The notes below the pieces were generated by a model. That model saw only the letters and a list, made by a program, of their open reading frames with translations. It had not been told where the DNA came from and did not search any database. Of a DNA stretch of 64,000 nucleotides, positions 1 to 8,152 are shown in pieces. The DNA is from Parasulfuritortus sp049322515 (lineage in GTDB: Bacteria; Pseudomonadota; Gammaproteobacteria; Burkholderiales; Thiobacillaceae): positions 186,001 through 250,000 of the forward strand of contig JBMOQW010000019.1 of the NCBI GenBank assembly GCA_049322515.1, in the 5' to 3' direction. Numbering within the stretch: the first letter of the stretch is position 1; each line of letters opens with the position of its first letter. The position numbers were made by a program, and so were the translations under genes.

Positions 1-2
1 GG

Positions 3-1913
3 TTCGTGAAATCGGGCTTCCTGCCCGAGGCCGAATTCGACTTCACCGCCCTGGGCAAGACCGTCGCCACCGCCGTGCGCATGCTCGACAACGTGCTCGA
101 TCTGACCGCCTGGCCGCTCGACAAGCAGCATGCCGAGGCCCAGTCCAAGCGACGGGTCGGGCTCGGCTTCACCGGCCTGGGCGACACACTGGTGATGCTC
201 GGCCTGCGCTACGACACCGACGCCGCGCGCGACTTCGCCGGCCGGGCCGCCGAGTTCATGCGTGACCAGGCCTACCAGGCCTCGGTACTACTGGCCAAGG
301 AACGCGGTGCCTTCCCGCTGTTCAATGCCGATCTCTACCTGACCGGCAACACGTTCGCCTCGCGCCTGCCGGCCGAACTGAAAGCCGAGATCCGCGCCCA
401 CGGCATCCGCAACTCGCACCTGCTGTCCATCGCCCCCACCGGCACCATCTCGCTGGCCTTCGCCGACAACGCCAGCAACGGCATCGAGCCGCCCTTCTCC
501 TGGTACTACACGCGCAAGAAGCGCATGCCCGACGGCGGCACCAAGGAATATCAGGTCGAGGACCACGCCTACCGGGTCTACCGCGACATGGGCGGCGACA
601 TGGAACGTCTGCCGGGCGGCTTCGTCACCGCGCTGGAGATCTCCGCCCTGGACCACATGAAGATGGTCGCCGCGGTGGCCCCCTTCGTCGACTCGGCCAT
701 CTCCAAGACCGTCAACGTGCCGGCCGACTACCCGTTCGATGACTTCGCCGAACTGTACAGCGCCGCCTGGCGCGCCGGCCTCAAGGGCATCACCACCTAC
801 CGGCCCAACGCGGTGCTCGGCAGCGTGCTCTCGGTGGAGCCGGAAAAGGCCGCCCCGCAGGATTTCCAGCTCAGCGACGTGAACCGCCGCATCGAGATCA
901 AGAACGTTCCCGCGCCGGTGCTGGAAAGCCTGAAATGGCCGGGCCGGCCCAAGCTGCCGGGCGGCAACGAGGCCTGGAGCTACATGATCGAGTCGCCGCA
1001 TGGCAGCTTCGCGATCTTCGTCGGCCACGTGGCGAATGGCGGCGGCAAGGCCTGGCCGTTCGAGCTGTGGGTGAACGGCGCCGAGCAGCCGCGCGGCCTG
1101 GGCGCCCTGGCCAAGACCCTGTCGATGGACATGCGCGCCAACGACCGCGCCTGGCTGAAACTGAAACTGGAATCGCTGGCCAAGACCCGTGGCGACGACG
1201 CCTGCTTCATCCCCTTCCCGCCGCACGGCGAGCTGCGCTCGGTGCCCAGCATGGTCGCTGCCATGGCCCAGATCGTGCAATGGCGCCTGGAACAACTGGG
1301 CGCCCTCAACATCGATGGTCCCAGCCCGCTGATCGACGTCCTGTTCAGCCACAAGGAACCCAAGACCGGCACCGACGGCACCCTGTCCTGGACCGTCGAC
1401 GTGCTCAACCCCTCGACCGAGGACGACTTCGTGCTCGGCCTCAAGGAAATCACCCTGCCGGACGGGGTCACCCGGCCCTACTCGGTGTGGCTGTCGGGTG
1501 ACTACCCACGGGCCCTGGACGGTCTGTGCAAGATATTGTCCTTGGACATGCGGGTCATCGACCCGGCCTGGATCGGCATGAAGCTGCGCAAGCTGCTCAA
1601 CTACCAGGAGCCGCTGGGCGACTTCATGGCCAAGATTCCCGGCTCGGAAAAGAGCCAGACCTGGCCGTCCACGGTGGCCTACGTCGCCCAGCTGATCATC
1701 CACCGCTACGCCATGCTCGGCCTGCTCACCGAGGACGGCGAGCCGATCCAGCAGATGGGCATCCTGGAAACCCCGGCACCGGCCGGCAGCGCGCCCGCCG
1801 CCATGCCTGCGATGAAGGGCAAGCGCTGCAAGGAATGTGGCAACGAGACGGTGATCCGCAAGGACGGCTGCGATTTCTGCACCGCCTGCGGCGCGGTGGG
1901 GGCGTGCGGGTAG
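3..1913 (+). CDS. nrdJ: Adenosylcobalamin-dependent ribonucleotide reductase, 3' part
   Basis: Class II (B12-dependent) ribonucleotide reductase, which makes deoxyribonucleotides with or without oxygen. The gene is cut by the window start: the frame is open to the first base and the visible 636 codons are the C-terminal part. Typical reductase barrel signatures are seen early (SIAPTGTISL, then KGITTYRPN). Two copies of the TSCPD-type domain follow, around visible residues 320-430 and 450-570; each has a GLGALAKTLSMDMR-like core (the second reads LDGLCKILSLDMR). The protein ends in a cysteine-rich tail (CKECGNE...CDFCTACGAVGACG), the likely thiol shuttle or zinc ribbon that re-reduces the active site. 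The N-terminal catalytic cysteine lies outside the window. The family assignment is firm. Confidence 0.93.
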   Translation, partial: FVKSGFLPEAEFDFTALGKTVATAVRMLDNVLDLTAWPLDKQHAEAQSKRRVGLGFTGLGDTLVMLGLRYDTDAARDFAGRAAEFMRDQAYQASVLLAKERGAFPLFNADLYLTGNTFASRLPAELKAEIRAHGIRNSHLLSIAPTGTISLAFADNASNGIEPPFSWYYTRKKRMPDGGTKEYQVEDHAYRVYRDMGGDMERLPGGFVTALEISALDHMKMVAAVAPFVDSAISKTVNVPADYPFDDFAELYSAAWRAGLKGITTYRPNAVLGSVLSVEPEKAAPQDFQLSDVNRRIEIKNVPAPVLESLKWPGRPKLPGGNEAWSYMIESPHGSFAIFVGHVANGGGKAWPFELWVNGAEQPRGLGALAKTLSMDMRANDRAWLKLKLESLAKTRGDDACFIPFPPHGELRSVPSMVAAMAQIVQWRLEQLGALNIDGPSPLIDVLFSHKEPKTGTDGTLSWTVDVLNPSTEDDFVLGLKEITLPDGVTRPYSVWLSGDYPRALDGLCKILSLDMRVIDPAWIGMKLRKLLNYQEPLGDFMAKIPGSEKSQTWPSTVAYVAQLIIHRYAMLGLLTEDGEPIQQMGILETPAPAGSAPAAMPAMKGKRCKECGNETVIRKDGCDFCTACGAVGACG

Positions 1914-1961
1914 GCGCGCATACCCGCACAACGCGCCATCCCTGACCGCCGGAGCCCCCGC

Positions 1962-3677
1962 GTGACCGACCGCCGCCGGTTCATCCAGACCCTGGCCGCA
2001 GCACCGCTCTGCTGGGCCATGGCGCCGGCGCTCGCCGCGCCCGACCCGGCCCGGGTCGCCCTGGTGATCGGCAACGCCGCCTACCCGCGTTCGCCGTTGT
2101 TGAACCCGACCCACGATGCCGAGGCGATGCAAACGCTGTTCGCCTCCGCCGGCTTCACCACCGACCACCTGCTCAACGCCCGGCGCGCGGACATGCTGGC
2201 CGCGATCGACCGTTTTGTCGCCGCGATCGAGAAGCCGGGTACCCGGCAGGCGGTGTTCTACTACGCCGGCCATGGTGTCCAGCTGGACTGGCGCAACTAC
2301 CTGCTTCCGGTCGACATCGCGGTGCAGGCGTCGGAAGACATCAAGCGCCAGTGTGTCGATCTCGGCCACCTCCTGGGCCGACTGTCCAAGGGCCAGGACA
2401 AGACCTTCATCGTCATCCTGGATGCCTGTCGCGACGATCCCTTCAGGGGTGCCTACACGCCGACGCACAAGGGCTTGTCGCAGTTCGACGCCCCGGCCGG
2501 CTCGCTGCTCGCCTACGCGACCGCGCCCGGCAGCGTGGCCGCCGACGGCACTGGCCAGCACGGCCTCTACACCGAGCACCTGGTGCGCGAATTTTCCAAT
2601 CGGCAGGCCAAGATAGAGGACGCGCTGAAACGGGTTCGCCTCGGCGTGCGCCTCGGCTCGGACGGGGCCCAGATCCCCTGGGAAACGACCTCCCTGGAAT
2701 CCGACGTCTTCCTCTTCCCGGACGGCGACAAGAAGCTCAGCGAAGCCGAACTGGAACGACAGATCGAAGCCGAGATCGCGCTCTGGACCGAGCTGAAAGA
2801 CTCGAAGAAGGTCGACGACTGGGTTGCCTACCTGCGGCAATACCCGAACGGCCGCTTCGCCGAGATTGCCCAGGCGCGACTGGGCCGCCTGCTTGCCGCG
2901 GCCAAGAGCTCGCCGGCCGCGATGCCTTCGCCGACGCCGGCTACCGCAGCCTCCACCCCGCTTTCAGGCGCTGCATCCGCCCCGGCCCCCGCGCTGATCC
3001 TCCAGGCGGATCAGGGCATGACGCTCCAGGTACAAGCGTCCGGGAACCCGAACTCGGCCGGCCGCTATCCCCTCGGTCGAAAATTCAGCCTCGGCGACAC
3101 GGCAGAATATCGCCACACCGACCTGCTGACCGGGGTCGTGGAATCGACCTCGCGCCGCCGGGTCACGCGGGTCGACGAAGACAACGACCGGGTGGAGCTC
3201 AACGACGGCGGCTGGATCCTCGACCTGATGGGCAACCTGGTCCGGCACCCCCGGTTTGGCGAAATGGACGTTCCCCAGCAGATCAACCCCGTCGAACTCC
3301 AGATCGGCTACAAGTGGACCGCCGCCTGGAAACAGCGGCATCCCAAGTTCGGCCAGCAAGTGGTGGAGCTGGCGCTGAAGATCAGCCAGTTCGAGCCCGT
3401 GTCGGTCCCGGCCGGGCGCTTCCAGGCCTTCCGAATCGAGGGCCGGGGCTGGGTCATGAACCAGGGCGTGGAAATCAGGGATACGTACTGGGTCGTGCCC
3501 GGATTCAACTTCCCCGTGAAATCCGAGCACACCCGCCGCCGCCAAGGCCGCCTGGTTCGCACCGAACGCATCGAACTGGTCAGCGCCACGCAAATGACGC
3601 TGGGCGAGGTCTGCACCACGACCACCGGCCTGGGGAAAACCCGAAACCTGATGATCCATGACCAATGTGGCGGTTGA
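1962..3677 (+). CDS. Caspase-like (peptidase C14) protein with Tat signal
   Basis: Secreted caspase-family protein of 571 residues with a GTG start. The first 25 residues form a signal peptide with a twin-arginine motif (RRRFIQ), so export by Tat is likely. The p20-like caspase fold spans about residues 30-250. The catalytic pair is visible: His104 in YYAGHG and Cys156 in DACRDDP. After a proline/alanine-rich linker (about 310-345), the C-terminal 200 residues form a beta-rich domain of unknown function. A related protein with the same overall plan lies at 46265-47971. Substrate and role are unknown; such proteins have been linked to stress responses, envelope processing or cell death. The gene stands alone 48 bp after nrdJ. 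Confidence 0.82.
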   Translation: MTDRRRFIQTLAAAPLCWAMAPALAAPDPARVALVIGNAAYPRSPLLNPTHDAEAMQTLFASAGFTTDHLLNARRADMLAAIDRFVAAIEKPGTRQAVFYYAGHGVQLDWRNYLLPVDIAVQASEDIKRQCVDLGHLLGRLSKGQDKTFIVILDACRDDPFRGAYTPTHKGLSQFDAPAGSLLAYATAPGSVAADGTGQHGLYTEHLVREFSNRQAKIEDALKRVRLGVRLGSDGAQIPWETTSLESDVFLFPDGDKKLSEAELERQIEAEIALWTELKDSKKVDDWVAYLRQYPNGRFAEIAQARLGRLLAAAKSSPAAMPSPTPATAASTPLSGAASAPAPALILQADQGMTLQVQASGNPNSAGRYPLGRKFSLGDTAEYRHTDLLTGVVESTSRRRVTRVDEDNDRVELNDGGWILDLMGNLVRHPRFGEMDVPQQINPVELQIGYKWTAAWKQRHPKFGQQVVELALKISQFEPVSVPAGRFQAFRIEGRGWVMNQGVEIRDTYWVVPGFNFPVKSEHTRRRQGRLVRTERIELVSATQMTLGEVCTTTTGLGKTRNLMIHDQCGG

Positions 3678-3810
3678 GCGCCTTATCTCGACTCCTGGAC
3701 CCTCGCGCATAGAAATTCATGGGGCAATCGAACCGCCCACCCCCATGGTACAAATGCGCCTCGAGGCTAGTACACATGGCCCGATGTCAATATACTTTTG
3801 CCCTTGTGAA

Positions 3811-3878
3811 ACCTAGCCCATGGCAACCTCACCGCATGGGGTAACGCCCCTTCTCGAGGGGGCCTGAGTCGGGTTGGC
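3811..3878 (+). promoter_or_regulatory. Structured 5' leader upstream of the IPTL-CTERM gene
   Basis: Two hairpins can be drawn in the leader of the next gene: CCCATG (3817-3822) pairing with CATGGG (3835-3840), and GCCCC (3846-3850) pairing with GGGGC (3859-3863). The leader ends in AGTCGGGTTGGC. A possible -10 box (TATACT, 3791-3796) lies just upstream, with no convincing -35. The GGCAACC segment and the GTCGGGTTGGC ending faintly recall the ends of GEMM (cyclic-di-GMP-I) riboswitches, but the central GACGCAAAGCC consensus is not matched well. I list it as a folded leader, not as a proven riboswitch. Confidence 0.3.
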
Positions 3879-3917
3879 AAATACATTTACCAGTTGAACA
3901 CATTGGGGACCATCACC

Positions 3918-5819
3918 GTGAGACACACACTGAATTGGACTGCCGGCTTGGCCATCATGGCCATCGGCACCAGCACCCTGGCCGCGCCTCAGATCTACAA
4001 CGGAGACCTGATCCAGATCGCCGTGGGTGATGGCGGTAGCTTAGGCACCTCAGTTAACACTTGCATCGGTACCGCCCCTGTCGGTAACGATGGAACTTCA
4101 CTGGGCGCAAATTATTGCGGCATCCATGTCAAAAAGCCCTCCGCCTCGGGGGGCAGCGATCCCTATGTCCTGCAATACCTCAGCTGGGGCACAGTGGTCC
4201 ATTTCACCGAGGACGTCACTCCCCTCAAGTATGGCACTCCAGGCAATGGAGCCGGAGCCACGATCATCTCGCCGGTCAGCAACACGCTGAATACCCCGGC
4301 AGGCGGCGCTAACGTCGTTTCGGTGTCCGACCTGGGCAGCACGGGGCTTCGGCTCACCCAGACGATCAGCTACCTCACTGGCACCCGCTACGTCACCAAG
4401 CGCTGGGTGCTGCAGAACACCCATGCCACGACCACCTACACCGGGCTCAAGCTGCTCCATGGCGGTGATACTTATTTCGGCGGCGAAGATTCGGCCTATG
4501 GCTTTTACGATGCCGTGGGCAATGCGGTCTATCTCAAGAACAGCGCTTTCGACGAATGGGGCGTGATGCGCTTTGCCGGCCTGCCCGGTACACCAGCCGA
4601 CCAGTATTTCGAGGGCCATTACGGGACTGTCTGGTCCCAGATGAGCACTGGCAGCTTGGGCAACACGGTACAAGCCTCCTTCCACGATGCCGGCTACGCC
4701 CTGCAATGGAACCGGGCCACGCTCGCGCCTGGTGAAAGCTGGACCGTCGAGGCCATCGAGGGCTGGTCGGACGCCGGATCCCTGCAAGTCCTGCCACCGG
4801 CGCCGCAAACCGTGGCACCTGGCCAGACCCTGGACCTCAGCTACACCGTGCAAAACCTTGATGCCAGCACGGTCAACACCAGTTTCTCGGCCTCCGCGCC
4901 GGCCGGCTGGACCGCGACGGTGCAAAGCACGACGCCGCAGGACATTGCCTCTAACGGCTCGGTCAGCATCGTGGTCCGGGTCACCGTCCCGGCGGGTGCC
5001 TCGAATGGCGACACCGCCAGCATCCAGCTGACCGCCAACGACGGCAGCGACGACTTCGTCGGCAGTGTCCTGCTCACGGTCGAAAGCAGCGCCACCCCGG
5101 TGAACGGCGCTTGCGGCACGGCCCAGGGCACGGCCAGCGCCTTCGCCCCGACCGGTGTCGCGCTCTGCGCGGCCGGCACCGCGAGTGCGGTCAGCCTTGG
5201 CAGCGACTGGTCGTGGACCTGCGACGGCGAGAATGGCGGCACCAATGCCAGCTGCTCGGCCCCGTTCGAGGCCACCGCCACCAACTCCGGCGAGGGCTAC
5301 GCCGAAATCTCCGGCGGCACCTGGGGGGTCGACCAGGCCAACTCGGCAGGCTTCATCGCCACCTCGGGCGACCCGAGCGGCAAGTCACCGCCGAACCTGC
5401 CGGAAGGCTATACCTTCCCGCACGGCTTGTTCGACTTCGTCCTCACCGGGGGCGCGAACGGCAGCACCGCCACCATCGAGATCACCTATCCGGCCAACAT
5501 CCCGGCCAATGCGGTGTACTGGAAATACGGCCCCAGCCCGGAAGGCTTTAACTGTACCGGCGCTGCCTGTGAATCGGCGCACTGGTACCGGATGCCGGCC
5601 AACCAGGTCGCCATCAGTGGCAACACCATCACCCTGACCATTACCGATGGTGGTGTGGGCGATGATGACCTCGCGGCCAACGGCACCATCGTCGATCAAG
5701 GCGGTCCCGGCATTCCGGTGCCCAGCGCGATCCCGACCCTGAGCCAGTGGGGCATGATCCTGCTGTCCGGCTTCCTGGCCCTGGCCACGCTGCTGACCCT
5801 GCGCCGCCAGCGCAATTGA
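3918..5819 (+). CDS. IPTL-CTERM surface/exported protein (exosortase H substrate)
   Basis: Large exported protein with an N-terminal signal peptide (hydrophobic stretch ending near STLAAP) and a C-terminal sorting signal: IPTLSQWG, a hydrophobic helix, then a basic end (LRRQRN). That tail is the IPTL-CTERM motif recognised by exosortase H, whose gene lies directly downstream. The middle holds an Ig-like region (about residues 290-395) and a cysteine-paired module with WSWTCDGENGGTNASCSA, common in IPTL-CTERM proteins. A region starting near SGEGYAEISGGTWG resembles the choice-of-anchor U domain. I chose GTG 3918 because GGGGAC sits about 7 bases before it; an in-frame TTG at 3894 lacks a ribosome site. 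The first 800 bases look less GC-rich than neighbouring genes. Ligand or surface role is unknown. Confidence 0.85.
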   Translation: MRHTLNWTAGLAIMAIGTSTLAAPQIYNGDLIQIAVGDGGSLGTSVNTCIGTAPVGNDGTSLGANYCGIHVKKPSASGGSDPYVLQYLSWGTVVHFTEDVTPLKYGTPGNGAGATIISPVSNTLNTPAGGANVVSVSDLGSTGLRLTQTISYLTGTRYVTKRWVLQNTHATTTYTGLKLLHGGDTYFGGEDSAYGFYDAVGNAVYLKNSAFDEWGVMRFAGLPGTPADQYFEGHYGTVWSQMSTGSLGNTVQASFHDAGYALQWNRATLAPGESWTVEAIEGWSDAGSLQVLPPAPQTVAPGQTLDLSYTVQNLDASTVNTSFSASAPAGWTATVQSTTPQDIASNGSVSIVVRVTVPAGASNGDTASIQLTANDGSDDFVGSVLLTVESSATPVNGACGTAQGTASAFAPTGVALCAAGTASAVSLGSDWSWTCDGENGGTNASCSAPFEATATNSGEGYAEISGGTWGVDQANSAGFIATSGDPSGKSPPNLPEGYTFPHGLFDFVLTGGANGSTATIEITYPANIPANAVYWKYGPSPEGFNCTGAACESAHWYRMPANQVAISGNTITLTITDGGVGDDDLAANGTIVDQGGPGIPVPSAIPTLSQWGMILLSGFLALATLLTLRRQRN

Positions 5820-5840
5820 CCTTGCTCATGGAAGTTTGAA

Positions 5841-5870
5841 GCCCGTCCCTCCGGGGCGGGCTTTTCTTTT
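5841..5870 (+). terminator. Rho-independent terminator after the IPTL-CTERM gene
   Basis: GCCCGTCCC and GGGGCGGGC (one G-T pair) form a 9-bp stem with a 3-base loop, followed by CTTTTCTTTT. It lies between the substrate gene and exosortase H, so the two are probably transcribed separately or joined by read-through. Confidence 0.88.
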
Positions 5871-5901
5871 GTGCCGCAGGCCCTTCGAGTATCCTTGCGC
5901 G

Positions 5902-6414
5902 ATGGTCAAATTCCTCCTGATTTTCCTGGCCCTCCAGGCCGCCCTGTTCGGCATCGAGATGCTCGGCCCCGTCCAGAACGCCATCGTGATGCCCTTCACC
6001 GGGTTGCTGGCCGACCTCAGCGCGGGGCTGGTGACCTTGTTCGACCGGGGCGTGATCGCTTATGACAATGTCATCCAAAGCACCGTCAACGGCTTCGGGG
6101 TGGCCATCATGCCGGGCTGCAACGGCGTCGAGGCCTGCATCGTGCTGATCGCCGCCATGGTCGCCTTTCCCGCGCCCTGGCGGGCCAAGCTGCTCGGCAT
6201 CGGGGTCGGCATCCTGGCTGTGCAGGCGGTCAACCTGCTGCGCATCATCAGCCTGTTCTATCTTGGGCAATGGAACATGCAGTGGTTCGAGTTCGCCCAC
6301 CTTTACCTCTGGCAGGCGCTGATCATGCTCGATGTGCTGGTGGTGTGGCTGCTCTGGGTCCGCTACCTGGCCCGGCGCGGCGAGATCGGCTTCGCCCAGC
6401 CCCATGCAGCTTAG
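5902..6414 (+). CDS. xrtH: Exosortase H (IPTLxxWG-CTERM sorting enzyme)
   Basis: Integral membrane transpeptidase/protease of 170 residues that processes proteins carrying an IPTL-CTERM tail. Several hydrophobic helices are visible. The exosortase catalytic triad is present: Cys73 in PGCNGVEA, Arg114 in NLLRIISL and His133 in FAHLYLW. The short length and direct linkage to an IPTL-CTERM gene fit the XrtH subfamily. ATG 5902 is used because the upstream in-frame extension runs back through the terminator. The last 11 bases overlap the next gene, implying coupled translation. The family assignment is secure; whether this enzyme also serves substrates elsewhere in the genome cannot be told here. 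Confidence 0.92.
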   Translation: MVKFLLIFLALQAALFGIEMLGPVQNAIVMPFTGLLADLSAGLVTLFDRGVIAYDNVIQSTVNGFGVAIMPGCNGVEACIVLIAAMVAFPAPWRAKLLGIGVGILAVQAVNLLRIISLFYLGQWNMQWFEFAHLYLWQALIMLDVLVVWLLWVRYLARRGEIGFAQPHAA

Positions 6415-7012
6415 TCTGGCCGGCCTGTTCCTGATCAAGGCGATCGGCCTGTTCCTGGCCGGCCTGGGGCTCTGGTACGTCCTGGGCGACGGCTTTGCCT
6501 GGGTCGGCGGCCAGGTGGTCCGGCTCGCGGTGGCGCTGTTCTTCCCGGCCTGGGCCGAGGGCGTGGAGATCCACGGCGCCACCCTGACCTTGCTCACCCA
6601 CCTGCCGGCGCCCGCCATGGCCGGGGTGCCGGAAGGCCAGGTCGCCCTGTTGAGTCCGGAAGTCGAGTTCCTCAAGTACGGCTACGGCGTGCCCCTGCTG
6701 GCCGCGCTGCTGCTGGCTTCGGGCGCCCACCGGGCACTCGCCAAGATCGCCCTCGGCTGGATCGCGTTGCTGCCCTTCCAGGCCTGGGGCGTGTGCTTCG
6801 ACTGGCTCAAGATCCTCGCCATCGAGGCCGGCCTGGGCGATTTCTCGCCCCTGGGCCGGGAACTGATCGCCCTCGGCTACCAGTTCGGCTATCTGCTGTT
6901 GCCGTCGCTGGTGCCGATCCTGCTCTGGGCCCTGCTCGACAAGCGGTTCATCACCACCTTCATGGTCGAGGCGGCCCTGGACGGCGCCACCCGGTCAGCC
7001 ACCAAGGACTGA
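6404..7012 (+). CDS. Exosortase H-associated membrane protein
   Basis: Membrane protein of 202 residues with about four or five hydrophobic segments (for example near residues 3-25, 95-115, 120-145 and 155-180). It has no catalytic motif that I recognise. It starts inside the end of xrtH (11-base overlap), so the two are almost certainly co-translated. A membrane protein in exactly this position is a regular partner of exosortase H and is named only by association. Its job is unknown; it may hold the enzyme or present the substrate. ATG 6404 is chosen for the overlap. The next gene follows after 4 bases, so the unit may continue into it. Confidence 0.75.
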   Translation: MQLSLAGLFLIKAIGLFLAGLGLWYVLGDGFAWVGGQVVRLAVALFFPAWAEGVEIHGATLTLLTHLPAPAMAGVPEGQVALLSPEVEFLKYGYGVPLLAALLLASGAHRALAKIALGWIALLPFQAWGVCFDWLKILAIEAGLGDFSPLGRELIALGYQFGYLLLPSLVPILLWALLDKRFITTFMVEAALDGATRSATKD

Positions 7013-7016
7013 CCCG

Positions 7017-8141
7017 ATGCCCGACCTCGCGCCCTACGCCGCCCGGACCGAACATTCCCGGGGCCGCCGGCATCCGGAAGCGCCGGCCGCGCCGCGCTCG
7101 GAATTCCAGCGCGACCGGGATCGCATCATCCATTCCACCGCCTTCCGGCGCCTGGAGTACAAGACCCAGGTGTTCGTCAACCACGAGGGCGACCTGTTCC
7201 GCACCCGGCTCACGCACAGCCTGGAAGTGGCGCAGATCGGCCGCACCCTGGCCCGCGTATTGCAGCTCGACGAAGACCTGATCGAGACCATCGCCCTGGC
7301 GCACGACCTCGGCCACACGCCGTTCGGCCATGTCGGCCAGGACACCCTGAACGAATGCATGCAGGCCCACGGCGGCTTCGAGCACAACCTGCAGTCGCTG
7401 CGCGTGGTCGATGCCCTGGAACAGAAATACGCCGAGTTCGACGGCCTCAACCTGACCTTCGAGGCGCGCGAGGGCATCCTCAAGCACTGCTCGCGGAAGA
7501 ACGCCGAGAAGCTGGGCGACGTCGGCGAGCGTTTCCTAGCCGGCCGCCAGCCCAGCCTGGAGGCGCAGATCGCCAACCTGGCCGACGAGATCGCCTACAA
7601 CAACCACGACGTCGACGACGGCCTGCGCTCCGGCCTGATCACGCTGGAGCAACTGGAGGAGATCGCCCTGTTCCGGCGCCATCTCGACCAGGTGCGACAG
7701 CGCTATCCGGCCCTGGTCGACCGGCGCCTGATCCACGAGACCGTGCGGCGCATGATCAACACCCTGGTGGTCGACCTGGTCGAGCAGACCCGCGCCCATC
7801 TGGCCGAGCACCAGCCGGCCGACATCGACGCCCTGCGTGCCTGCCCGCCGATCGCCGCGTTCAGCCCGGCGCTGCGCGAGGAACACCTGGCGCTCAAGCG
7901 CTTCCTGTTCCAGAACCTGTACCGGCATTACAAAGTGGTGCGCATGAGCGAGAAGGCGCGCCGCCTGATCCGCGACCTGTTCACCGCCTTCACCGAACAG
8001 CCCAAGCTGCTGCCGCCCGAATACCAGGACCGCGCCGCAGCCGACCTGCCGCGCGCGGTATGCGACTACATCGCCGGCATGACCGACCGCTACGCCATCC
8101 TCGAGCATCGGCGCATCTTCGACATCGAAGCCCTGGCCTGA
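7017..8141 (+). CDS. dgt: dGTPase-like deoxynucleotide triphosphohydrolase
   Basis: HD-superfamily hydrolase of 374 residues that releases tripolyphosphate from dNTPs, here of the shorter type 2 kind. Metal-binding HD signatures are visible: RLTHSLEV, ALAHDLGHTPFGHVGQ and EIAYNNHDVDDGLR. The N-terminal region HSTAFRRLEYKTQVF is typical of the family. A Shine-Dalgarno-like AAGGA precedes ATG 7017. It is often annotated as a deoxyguanosinetriphosphate triphosphohydrolase-like protein; the true substrate range in this clade is not certain. It follows the exosortase-associated gene by only 4 bases but shows no functional link to it. Confidence 0.92.
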   Translation: MPDLAPYAARTEHSRGRRHPEAPAAPRSEFQRDRDRIIHSTAFRRLEYKTQVFVNHEGDLFRTRLTHSLEVAQIGRTLARVLQLDEDLIETIALAHDLGHTPFGHVGQDTLNECMQAHGGFEHNLQSLRVVDALEQKYAEFDGLNLTFEAREGILKHCSRKNAEKLGDVGERFLAGRQPSLEAQIANLADEIAYNNHDVDDGLRSGLITLEQLEEIALFRRHLDQVRQRYPALVDRRLIHETVRRMINTLVVDLVEQTRAHLAEHQPADIDALRACPPIAAFSPALREEHLALKRFLFQNLYRHYKVVRMSEKARRLIRDLFTAFTEQPKLLPPEYQDRAAADLPRAVCDYIAGMTDRYAILEHRRIFDIEALA

Positions 8142-8152
8142 GCGCCCGCGGG

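Noticed and set aside
288..2840. An 850-codon open frame on the minus strand
   Set aside because: It is opposite nrdJ and the caspase-like gene, both with clear motifs, and its composition (many Arg, Gly, His, Gln) is that of a high-GC shadow frame.
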